From the NCBI GenBank assembly GCA_029239545.1, contig JARBUQ010000372.1, forward strand, positions 1 to 5,263: a stretch of 5,263 nt of DNA, given 5' to 3'. Positions 1 to 5,263 of the stretch are shown here, in pieces. Positions within the stretch are counted from its first letter, which is position 1, and each line of letters begins with the position of its first letter. Made by a program: the position numbers and the translations under genes. The notes below the pieces were generated by a model. The model was not told where the DNA came from, did not search any database, and saw only the letters and a list, made by a program, of their open reading frames with translations. Source of the DNA: Paenibacillus sp. GTDB taxonomy: Bacteria > Bacillota > Bacilli > Paenibacillales > NBRC-103111.

Positions 1-1057
1 CGAATTCATTGACACCCTTCTTGAACGCTTGAGATTGTCCGGAGAACGATTGCATTAACCGTCTGACCGGATTGTAATTTTTGCGTAAAAAGAAGGTGGA
101 TAGAAGCATGCCGCCAATCAGGCTGATTAAGATGCTGATAACAGTCAGGTTGCGCACGTATTCAGCTTTTTCCCAATATAGACTGCTTGGAATCATAGAG
201 ACGTATTTCAGTCCGGATTGTTCGGATTTCATATACCAGACTTCGAATTTCTCATCTTGTATAGTGTGGTAAAAAAAACCAGATGTTTCAGTCATGCCGT
301 TGGTTGGAAAGTCTTTGGCAACAGAGACATCCGTGTTCGATACCAACGTCTGATTCTGTTCATTGAGAATGAGCACGTAGCCTTTATTGAAGAGCTCGAC
401 ATTCTGAATCGAGCTTAAAATTCGCGATTGGTCCACCATTACTACATTCGTGGCTACGGATTCCGAGTTAGCGGTCGGATAAGTGCTTAAGTAAGCAACG
501 GATTTGGTCTGCTTGCCATTATCGTCAACGCGAATCATTGGCTGGAAGCCTTTGAAATCGATCTGTTTCATTAGATTGATCCAATCCTGATACGTTACTT
601 CCGGGTTGCGGTGCATGTAAGTGTAGGCGAATGTGCCTTCACGAACCATGCTTGGCAGCAGTACCGTATTGTCCTTGGTCAAATAAATGTAAAAGAAGTC
701 GACTTGAGAGTACGCAGTCTTATACAAGCGCATATCTTGAGCGATTTGATACAAGTCGTATCTGTAATCATTGGGGCTGTGCAAATATTTGTTGGAGTAC
801 AGCAGGGATTGCACCTTGACGTTCCACGTCAACTCAATATTCAACCGCTCCATCGATTGAAATTGATTGTCCATTGCTTCGCGGACTTGATTCAACAAGG
901 CATTGTTCGCTTGGTGGATCTCATCCTCAAGTGTTTGGCTGGATGCGGAATATACAAAAAGGCTTAGAAGGATTGGCAATAGCAGAATCGTCATATAGGA
1001 CAATAACCAGGTCAGCCAGATGCTGCGTCGCTGATTAAGAAGCTCTTTGAATGCCAC
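1..1057 (-). CDS. Membrane-anchored sensor-regulator, probably transmembrane AraC family (N-terminal 352 residues, C-terminus outside window)
   Basis: Read on the minus strand the frame is open from a GTG at 1057-1055 to the left edge. It shows a short basic N-terminus (FKELLNQRRS), a first membrane segment at about residues 13-35, an extracytoplasmic region of about 265 residues that begins with a helical, possibly coiled stretch (40-75), and a second membrane segment at about 303-323. This is followed by RKNYNPVRRL, a juxtamembrane motif I associate with Paenibacillus transmembrane AraC regulators. Such proteins bind DNA through a C-terminal helix-turn-helix domain, which would lie outside the window, and are thought to sense extracellular sugars or cell-envelope state. 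A YesM-type histidine kinase has the same N-terminal architecture and cannot be excluded; the NYNP motif and absence of a clear HAMP signature favour AraC. GTG is the furthest possible start because TGA is the codon immediately before it. The next in-frame ATG, residue 22, would cut the first membrane helix. The gene is divergent from the neopullulanase gene. Confidence 0.8.
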   Translation of the reverse strand, partial: MAFKELLNQRRSIWLTWLLSYMTILLLPILLSLFVYSASSQTLEDEIHQANNALLNQVREAMDNQFQSMERLNIELTWNVKVQSLLYSNKYLHSPNDYRYDLYQIAQDMRLYKTAYSQVDFFYIYLTKDNTVLLPSMVREGTFAYTYMHRNPEVTYQDWINLMKQIDFKGFQPMIRVDDNGKQTKSVAYLSTYPTANSESVATNVVMVDQSRILSSIQNVELFNKGYVLILNEQNQTLVSNTDVSVAKDFPTNGMTETSGFFYHTIQDEKFEVWYMKSEQSGLKYVSMIPSSLYWEKAEYVRNLTVISILISLIGGMLLSTFFLRKNYNPVRRLMQSFSGQSQAFKKGVNEF

Positions 1058-1065
1058 TCATGGAT

Positions 1066-1071
1066 CCCTCC
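1066..1071 (-). promoter_or_regulatory. Ribosome binding site that decides the GTG start
   Basis: The minus strand reads GGAGGG, then 8 bases, then GTG (1057-1055). An ATG at 1061-1059 lies between them in another frame, only 4 bases from the GGAGGG, and that frame stops after eight codons. Spacing and frame both support GTG as the real start of the sensor-regulator; an automatic call at the ATG would be wrong. Confidence 0.75.
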
Positions 1072-1092
1072 GATGCGAAAGCTTGATTATAT

Positions 1093-1121
1093 ATTTTATG
1101 TTATTTATCCCATTATTTTAA
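1093..1121 (-). promoter_or_regulatory. Candidate sigma-A promoter for the sensor-regulator
   Basis: On the minus strand TTAAAA (1121-1116, 4 of 6 to TTGACA) is followed after 17 bases by TAAAAT (1098-1093, 5 of 6 to TATAAT). A perfect TATAAT occurs just downstream at 1091-1086, but no reasonable -35 is spaced for it. In this AT-rich stretch chance matches are likely, so the call is weak. Confidence 0.25.
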
Positions 1122-1222
1122 TGCGAAGATGAAAATTGTGGGCTTTGTAACCTATATTACCTCTTTCCCTTTCAGACGTATATTGGAATTTAATGATTGG
1201 AACGACAAGGATCAGGGTAAGC

Positions 1223-1241
1223 ATTACTTATTATTACTTAT
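1223..1241 (+). repeat. Perfect 9-base tandem direct repeat ATTACTTAT at 10-base pitch
   Basis: ATTACTTAT occurs at 1223-1231 and again at 1233-1241, separated by one T, so the copies repeat every 10 bases, about one helical turn. The second copy overlaps TATACT (1239-1244), the best -10-like hexamer before the neopullulanase start at 1265. Direct repeats in helical phase are a common form of operator for AraC-type regulators, but binding by the divergent regulator is only inferred. Confidence 0.6.
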
Positions 1242-1264
1242 ACTAGTGGAAAGTAGGCCCTCTT

Positions 1265-3022
1265 ATGCAGATTGAAAGCTTTTATCATGGAACGAGGAAC
1301 AACTGGGCTTATGCTTATGACGAAAAGACGGTGCATCTGCGTCTGAGAACAAAACGCGATGATGTGGAAGAGATTGTAGCCATAACGGGGGACAAGTATA
1401 ATTGGGACCGATATTATGCGGAATATCCTATGCTGAAAGCAACCTCTGACGGGATGTTCGATTATTGGCAAACAGAAGTGAAGCCTGAGAACAAAAGATT
1501 CAGCTACGGGTTTCGCATTCGTTCCGGCTCGGAAACATTATATTTAATTGAATCTGGTGTTTACTCCGAACAGCCTTATCCGCCTGGCGGATACTACGAT
1601 TTGCCCTATATTCACAAAATTGATTTATTCAAAGTGCCCGAGTGGGCTAAGGAAGCGGTCTTTTATCAAATTATGCCGGATCGTTTCGCTAATGCCGATA
1701 AGTCGGGAGACCCGGAATACGTTCAGGAGTGGGGGGGCAAGCCGGATTTGTACAACCATTTCGGCGGAGATTTGCAGGGGGTTATGAACCACTTGGATTA
1801 TCTAGTCGACCTTGGCATCACTGCCATCTACTTCACCCCGGTGTTCGAAGCTCCTTCCTACCACAAATACGATATCGTAGATTACAAAAAAGTAGATCCT
1901 CATTTCGGGACGAATGAACTGCTCAAGGAATTAGTGGCCAAGTGTCATGAGAACGGGATTCGTGTCATTCTGGACGCCGTGTTCAACCATTGCAGCGAGC
2001 GTTTCCCGGCTTTCGTTGATGTTCAGCAGAACGGAGCACAATCCAAGTATGCCGAGTGGTTCCATGTGAATGAATTCCCGCTGGAGGTGAAGGATGGAGT
2101 CCCTTCATACGACACTTTCGGTTTTTATGGCGAGATGCCTAAGTTTAATACCGCAAATGCAGAAGTGAAGGAGTATCTGCTTGATGTAGCGGAGTACTGG
2201 ATTAAGGAAATCGGCATTGATGGCTGGCGTCTGGATGTGGCCAATGAGGTTGACCATCACTTCTGGCGGGAGTTCCGTAAACGAGTAAAGGCCGCTAATC
2301 CGGATGCCTATATCGTAGGCGAGGTGTGGAGTGATTCCATCATGTGGTTGTTAGGGGACCAGTTCGATTCGGTTATGAACTATCCTTTCTCCAATAAGGT
2401 GCTGGAATTTTTCTCCCAATCAACAACAGACGGATTCACATTCTCGAACAATATGGGGTATTTGCTTATGCGTTATCCCAAACAAACGAGCGAAGTCATT
2501 TTCAATCTCTTATGCAGTCATGATACAGCCCGGGTGCTGACACGGGTAGGGGAGGACAAGCGCAGATTGAAGTTATGCGTAGTTTTCCTGCTGACTTATA
2601 TCGGTACCCCCTGTATTTTTTATGGAGATGAGATTGGGTTGAAGGGCGGGGATGATCCCGATTGCCGTTCCTGTATGGAGTGGAATCCGGACAAGCGGGA
2701 TAATGAGCTGTTCGATTTCTATAAAATGCTTATTCACCTGCGGAAGGAAAATAAAGTGCTGCAGCGGGGTTACTTCCGATTTTTGAAGGCAGATCAAGGG
2801 GACCAGCGAATTATATATGAACGAATAGATGAGGAACTGCATTTCACCATATGGATGAACAATTCGGATAAAGAGACTGTGATCTCTCATCCTATGGAGA
2901 CCGCTGACTGGAGCGATGCTCTTACTGGTGAGACTGTAACGCCGTCAGATGGCGTGATGAATGTGAGCCTGGAGCCGTTCGGATACCGGATATTGCGAAG
3001 AATTCTCAATAATTCTGGATAA
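1265..3022 (+). CDS. Neopullulanase / cyclomaltodextrinase-type alpha-glycosidase (GH13_20)
   Basis: This 585-residue protein matches, as I recall it, the Geobacillus stearothermophilus neopullulanase (588 residues) from end to end, including the N-terminus, which fixes the start. Residues 1-123 are the CBM34-like domain that in this family takes part in dimer formation. The (beta/alpha)8 barrel starts near VPEWAKEAVFYQIMPDRFAN (124-143). The GH13 conserved regions are present: DAVFNH at 237-242, DGWRLDVANE with nucleophile D324, GEVW with acid/base E353, and SHDTAR with stabilising D420. The C-terminal beta domain begins near residue 505. There is no signal peptide, so it should act in the cytoplasm on imported cyclodextrins, maltodextrins or pullulan fragments, giving maltose, panose or glucose. 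Sequence alone does not separate neopullulanase, cyclomaltodextrinase and maltogenic amylase. The ribosome site is weak (GTAGG, 7 bases before ATG). glgC follows after 69 bases with no terminator between, so co-transcription is likely. A run of seven G (1731-1737) lies in the reading frame. Confidence 0.93.
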   Translation: MQIESFYHGTRNNWAYAYDEKTVHLRLRTKRDDVEEIVAITGDKYNWDRYYAEYPMLKATSDGMFDYWQTEVKPENKRFSYGFRIRSGSETLYLIESGVYSEQPYPPGGYYDLPYIHKIDLFKVPEWAKEAVFYQIMPDRFANADKSGDPEYVQEWGGKPDLYNHFGGDLQGVMNHLDYLVDLGITAIYFTPVFEAPSYHKYDIVDYKKVDPHFGTNELLKELVAKCHENGIRVILDAVFNHCSERFPAFVDVQQNGAQSKYAEWFHVNEFPLEVKDGVPSYDTFGFYGEMPKFNTANAEVKEYLLDVAEYWIKEIGIDGWRLDVANEVDHHFWREFRKRVKAANPDAYIVGEVWSDSIMWLLGDQFDSVMNYPFSNKVLEFFSQSTTDGFTFSNNMGYLLMRYPKQTSEVIFNLLCSHDTARVLTRVGEDKRRLKLCVVFLLTYIGTPCIFYGDEIGLKGGDDPDCRSCMEWNPDKRDNELFDFYKMLIHLRKENKVLQRGYFRFLKADQGDQRIIYERIDEELHFTIWMNNSDKETVISHPMETADWSDALTGETVTPSDGVMNVSLEPFGYRILRRILNNSG

Positions 3023-3026
3023 ATTT

Positions 3027-3052
3027 GTTTCAGTACGAATGTGGAGGGGTAT
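3027..3052 (+). promoter_or_regulatory. Possible alternative-sigma (sigma-B/F-like) promoter before glgC
   Basis: GTTTCA (3027-3032), 14 bases, then GGGTAT (3047-3052) resembles the Bacillus sigma-B pattern GTTTAA-N12-15-GGGTAT with two mismatches in the -35 box and none in the -10. The GG-rich box is also loosely like sigma-F. The same GGAGGGG overlaps a Shine-Dalgarno-like sequence with no start codon suitably placed after it. Many Paenibacillus may lack sigma-B, so the match could be chance. Confidence 0.3.
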
Positions 3053-3091
3053 ATAAAAGAAGGATAACTTTTCTCGAAAGGTGTGAAATGA

Positions 3092-4267
3092 ATGTCTACA
3101 AAACCATGTGTAGCCATGCTTTTAGCAGGTGGCGAAGGCACACGTCTTGGTGTGTTAACGCAAAATGTAGCTAAGCCTGCTGTTCGTTTCGGTGGGGATT
3201 ATAGAATAATAGATTTCTCGTTAAGCAATTGTATGAACTCAGGTTTGGACACGATAGGTGTGCTGACCCAATATAAACCTTCCACGCTTAATTCTCATAT
3301 TGGAGAGTTAACCCAGTGGAATCTGAATCGGACAGATGGAGGGATTTCGATTCTTCCACCTGCCGAAGGTCCCGAGGGGACGAGCTGGTATACGGGAACT
3401 GCTAATGCCGTTTATCAGAATGCTTCGTTCGTGGATCAATTCAATCCCGAGTATGTGCTGATCGTCTCCGGTGATCATGTGTACAACATGGATTACCGCA
3501 AGATGCTGGAATTCCATAAGCAGACTAACGCAGATGCGACTATCTCGGTTATGCCTGTGAAGTGGGAGGAAGCCAGCCGCTTCGGAATTATTAGCGCTGA
3601 TGAGCATCATCGGGTAACCCGATTTACAGAAAAGCCTGCCAAGCCGGATAGTAATCTCGCTTCGATGGGTATCTATATTTTCAAATGGAGCGTATTAAAA
3701 GCTTTCCTGAATGAAGATGAGCAGAATGCTCAGTCGTCCCATGATTTCGGCAAAGACGTAATACCAAGCATGCTGGAGCAAGGTGCGCGGCTTGCGGCTT
3801 ATCCGTTCAAGGGGTACTGGAGAGATGTCGGAACGATAGAGTCATTGTGGGAAGCCCATATGGATTTGTTGGAGGACAAGCCTCTATTCCAGATGAACCG
3901 CAAGGATTGGCCGTTGTATACTCCGTCGTCAAGCCAGGGAGGATTGAACAGCAGGGCAGCAGCTGAGAGAAAGGTAAGTGCAGAGATTGTTCGCTCAGTT
4001 GTGTCTGCCGGTGTGGAGATTGGGACAGGCAGTGTAGTAAAGGAATGCATCATTATGCCGAATGTGAAGATTGGGCGCAATGTGACGATTCATAAGGCGA
4101 TTATTGCTGAAGGAGCCGTTATTGAGGATGGCGCTATAGTGGGTCTTCCCGGCTATAATGAAATTACAGTCATTGCCGAAAGGCAGGTTGTACCTGGCAA
4201 GCTGATCAAAATTTCCAAGACATTGCTTCCTCAAGGCTTTCAAATACGTGCTGGAAGAACAGGTTAA
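3092..4267 (+). CDS. glgC: Glucose-1-phosphate adenylyltransferase (ADP-glucose pyrophosphorylase)
   Basis: GlgC makes ADP-glucose and pyrophosphate from ATP and glucose-1-phosphate, the committed step of bacterial glycogen synthesis. The 391-residue protein has the nucleotidyltransferase loop LAGGEGTRL (11-19), KPAVRFGGDYRIIDFSLSN (28-46), WYTGTANAVYQN (99-110), SGDHVYNMDY with catalytic D128, FTEKP with sugar-phosphate lysine K181, HDFGKDVIP (217-225) and GYWRDVGTIESLWEAHMDLL (241-260). The C-terminus has hexapeptide-like repeats of a left-handed beta-helix (about 298-350). Length is near the usual 380-390. The start is firm: TGA is the codon just before the ATG, and AAAGGTG (3077-3083) lies 8 bases upstream. 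It follows the neopullulanase gene by 69 bases and is followed by a hairpin, so the unit seems to end here. glgD, glgA, glgB and glgP are absent nearby, unlike the B. subtilis glgBCDAP operon. Compared with my memory of B. subtilis GlgC, the linker into the beta-helix is about nine residues shorter and divergent. Confidence 0.93.
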   Translation: MSTKPCVAMLLAGGEGTRLGVLTQNVAKPAVRFGGDYRIIDFSLSNCMNSGLDTIGVLTQYKPSTLNSHIGELTQWNLNRTDGGISILPPAEGPEGTSWYTGTANAVYQNASFVDQFNPEYVLIVSGDHVYNMDYRKMLEFHKQTNADATISVMPVKWEEASRFGIISADEHHRVTRFTEKPAKPDSNLASMGIYIFKWSVLKAFLNEDEQNAQSSHDFGKDVIPSMLEQGARLAAYPFKGYWRDVGTIESLWEAHMDLLEDKPLFQMNRKDWPLYTPSSSQGGLNSRAAAERKVSAEIVRSVVSAGVEIGTGSVVKECIIMPNVKIGRNVTIHKAIIAEGAVIEDGAIVGLPGYNEITVIAERQVVPGKLIKISKTLLPQGFQIRAGRTG

Positions 4268-4285
4268 TTCGATAAAATGTCGTAG

Positions 4286-4317
4286 AACAGATCCTGCCCA
4301 AGCGGCAGGGTCTGTTT
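4286..4317 (+). terminator. Probable intrinsic terminator after glgC
   Basis: The left arm AACAGATCCTGCC (4286-4298) and right arm GGCAGGGTCTGTT (4304-4316) form a 13-base-pair stem with one T-G wobble and the five-base loop CAAGC. The stem begins 18 bases after the glgC stop. The T tract is short and broken (TTTGGTT), so termination may be partial. The other strand has no strong T tract directly after the stem. Confidence 0.65.
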
Positions 4318-4344
4318 GGTTCATGAGCGGACGTTTGTTATAAT
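4316..4344 (+). promoter_or_regulatory. Extended -10 sigma-A promoter for the yuiH-like gene
   Basis: A perfect TATAAT at 4339-4344 is preceded by TGT, giving the extended -10 motif TGTTATAAT. At 17 bases upstream TTGGTT (4316-4321) could serve as a poor -35 (3 of 6); extended -10 promoters tolerate this. Transcription would start near 4351, leaving a leader of about 25 bases that holds just the ribosome site. The -35 lies on the tail of the preceding terminator. Confidence 0.6.
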
Positions 4345-4361
4345 GAAATAACGCGATATGA

Positions 4362-4369
4362 GAAGGAGG
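4362..4369 (+). promoter_or_regulatory. Strong ribosome binding site that decides the TTG start
   Basis: GAAGGAGG ends at 4369, and seven bases later comes TTG at 4377, directly followed by a second TTG at 4380. The first in-frame ATG is codon 39 (DMSKW), far too deep into the conserved protein. The ribosome site therefore supports TTG initiation at 4377, with 4380 a possible alternative. Confidence 0.75.
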
Positions 4370-4376
4370 CGTTCGT

Positions 4377-4973
4377 TTGTTGTTCAAATCAGATCCACCT
4401 GCTGTTGATCCGAGCCGTGTTCCCCCTGGACAGACGGTTACACAAGGCTTTCCGGTGCTTCATTATGGAGAGGTTCCTTATTACCGTGATATGAGCAAAT
4501 GGAATTTCCGCCTGTTCGGGCTTGTTGAGCAGGAGGTGGAGATCAGCTATAAGGAGTTCATGGCGCTGCCTCGTCAGACGTTCAACAATGATATTCATTG
4601 CGTAACAACTTGGTCGAAGCTGGATAATACGTGGGAGGGCGTGCCGGTCTCGACGATCATGAGCAGGGTCAAGCTGAAGCCTGAAGCGGGTTACGTCATG
4701 CTGCATGCCGAGCACGGCTGGACCACCAACCTGCCGCTGGAAGATTTCCTGAAGGAAACAAGCTTCTTCGGCATTAAACATAACGGTGAATTGCTGACCC
4801 CTGAGCATGGTTATCCGATGCGTATGGTCGTGCCGCATCTTTACTTCTGGAAGAGCGCCAAGTGGCTTCGCGGCATCGAGTTCATGGCCAAGGACAAGCC
4901 GGGCTTCTGGGAGAAGAACGGGTATCATATGTACGGTAACCCGTTCAAGGAACAGCGCTACGATTTTGATTGA
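4377..4973 (+). CDS. yuiH: Cytoplasmic sulfite-oxidase-like molybdopterin oxidoreductase (YuiH type)
   Basis: The 198-residue protein belongs to the molybdopterin-binding oxidoreductase fold (sulfite oxidase/YedY group) and has the same length, as I recall, as B. subtilis YuiH. C75 in IHCVTTWSKLD (73-83) is the expected molybdenum ligand. EHGWTTNLPLEDFL (112-125) and GYPMRMVVPHLYFWKSAKWL (145-164) are cofactor-pocket motifs, and GFWEKNGYHMYGNP (176-189) is the typical tail. There is no twin-arginine or other signal peptide and no membrane segment, so the enzyme should be cytoplasmic, unlike exported YedY/MsrP. No heme or membrane partner gene is visible nearby. Its substrate is unknown to me; sulfite oxidation should not be assumed. 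It starts at TTG, has its own promoter, and appears more GC-rich than glgC by eye. The MFS gene converges on it, with 28 bases between the stop codons. Confidence 0.85.
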   Translation: MLFKSDPPAVDPSRVPPGQTVTQGFPVLHYGEVPYYRDMSKWNFRLFGLVEQEVEISYKEFMALPRQTFNNDIHCVTTWSKLDNTWEGVPVSTIMSRVKLKPEAGYVMLHAEHGWTTNLPLEDFLKETSFFGIKHNGELLTPEHGYPMRMVVPHLYFWKSAKWLRGIEFMAKDKPGFWEKNGYHMYGNPFKEQRYDFD

Positions 4974-5001
4974 GTGTAATTATTTTTGTATTCACTCGGA
5001 T

Positions 5002-5263
5002 TCACTGCGACAGTTCCTTGGACGCTGCTGCTGCAGGACTAGGCTTACGAATAATAGAGAACTTAGGTACCCGCAGGAGTAGAGCGATGCTGAACAAGAA
5101 TACGCCTGTAATGACGAATACGGCCGTAATCGGAATTTGGCTGCCGAGCATTCCGCCCAAGAGCGGACCCATCATAAGACCCATCGCACTGGCCGATTGG
5201 TTCAGGCTGAACGCTCGGCTGCGGAAAGCATGATCCGTATTTTGCGCGATAAGGGCATTTAAC
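5002..5263 (-). CDS. MFS transporter, C-terminal 86 residues (start outside window)
   Basis: The minus-strand frame is open from the right edge to a TGA at 5004-5002. It begins LNALIAQNTDHAFRSRAF, a cytoplasmic loop typical of 12-helix drug exporters between helices 10 and 11. Next comes LNQSASAMGLMMGPLLGG, a helix-11 segment with a GPxxGG motif, then ITAVFVITGVFLFSIALLL as the last helix. The tail is short and basic to alanine-rich (RVPKFSIIRKP, then PSPAAAASKELSQ). These features fit the DHA1/MdtG-like group of major facilitator drug exporters, which use the proton gradient; the substrate cannot be told from this fragment. An internal ATG at 5184 is not the start, since conserved MFS sequence continues upstream of it to the window edge. 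Confidence 0.85.
   Translation of the reverse strand, partial: LNALIAQNTDHAFRSRAFSLNQSASAMGLMMGPLLGGMLGSQIPITAVFVITGVFLFSIALLLRVPKFSIIRKPSPAAAASKELSQ

Larger units (their letters stand above)
1058..1264. promoter_or_regulatory. Divergent intergenic regulatory region
   Basis: This 207-base AT-rich region separates the 5' ends of the minus-strand sensor-regulator and the plus-strand neopullulanase gene, so promoters for both should lie here. It holds the direct repeat at 1223-1241, an interrupted palindrome GTAA-GCA-TTAC at 1217-1227, and a looser GTAA-N6-TTAC at 1147-1160. No pair of boxes on the plus strand matches a standard sigma-A promoter well; the best -10-like hexamer is TATACT at 1239-1244, without a good -35 at 16-18 bases. 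No small gene was seen in the region. Confidence 0.6.

Noticed and set aside
611..967. 118-codon plus-strand open frame opposite the sensor-regulator
   Set aside because: The minus-strand frame carries clear membrane helices and juxtamembrane motif; the plus-strand product has no family features.
1145..1162. Catabolite-repression (cre)-like sequence TTGTAACCTATATTAC
   Set aside because: It keeps the TGTAA half but lacks the central CG and the closing CA of the cre pattern, with at least three core mismatches.
2999..3016. Inverted repeat AGAATT-N6-AATTCT at the end of the neopullulanase gene
   Set aside because: The stem is six AT-rich pairs, lies inside the coding sequence and has no T tract, so it is not a credible terminator.
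3041..3067. Tiny open frame GTG GAG ... GGA TAA between neopullulanase and glgC
   Set aside because: Eight codons, no ribosome site before it, and its bases are better explained as promoter or ribosome-site-like sequence.
3995..4387. 130-codon open frame opposite the glgC 3' end and the intergenic region
   Set aside because: It runs across the terminator hairpin and the yuiH promoter and shows no recognisable domain.
4389..4928. Long open frame (179 codons) antisense to the yuiH-like gene
   Set aside because: It lies wholly opposite a well-conserved gene, has arginine/histidine-rich, low-meaning sequence, and lacks a convincing ribosome site; it is a codon-bias shadow.
1..5263. Mobile elements, CRISPR array, tRNA/rRNA, riboswitch, phage or defence genes
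   Set aside because: Reading both strands showed no transposase, terminal inverted repeats, spaced repeats, tRNA-like cloverleaf or conserved riboswitch core.

Overview
The window looks like chromosomal DNA of a Paenibacillus-type, Gram-positive, carbohydrate-using bacterium. The reasons are strong GGAGG-type ribosome sites, GTG and TTG starts beside them, a large membrane-anchored sensor-regulator of the kind abundant in Paenibacillus, and Bacillus-like neopullulanase, GlgC and YuiH proteins. No RNA gene, insertion sequence, CRISPR array, integron or phage gene was seen. The genus is an inference from protein style, not from a marker gene.

Layout. (1) 1-1057, minus strand: the N-terminal 352 residues of a two-pass membrane protein with a large extracytoplasmic sensor domain, most likely a transmembrane AraC-family regulator; its C-terminus lies beyond the left edge. 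(2) 1058-1264: a 207-base, AT-rich divergent intergenic region with a perfect 9-base direct repeat at 10-base pitch just before the next gene. (3) 1265-3022, plus: a complete intracellular GH13 neopullulanase/cyclomaltodextrinase-type alpha-glycosidase with all three catalytic acids. (4) 3092-4267, plus: glgC, ADP-glucose pyrophosphorylase, 69 bases downstream, with a possible promoter of its own in the gap, followed by a hairpin at 4286-4316. (5) 4377-4973, plus: a YuiH-type molybdopterin oxidoreductase with its own extended -10 promoter and a TTG start. (6) 5002-5263, minus: the last 86 residues of an MFS exporter, convergent with yuiH.

How they fit. The neopullulanase and glgC form a plausible two-gene alpha-glucan unit: one opens maltodextrins or cyclodextrins in the cytoplasm, the other makes ADP-glucose for glycogen. 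The usual glycogen partners (glgD, glgA, glgB, glgP) are not next to glgC. The divergent sensor-regulator could control this unit, but that rests on position only. yuiH and the MFS gene appear to be separate transcription units.

No clearly new biological system is visible. The most interesting points are the isolated glgC and its shortened beta-helix linker, the helical-phase repeat before the neopullulanase gene, and the sigma-B-like box before glgC.
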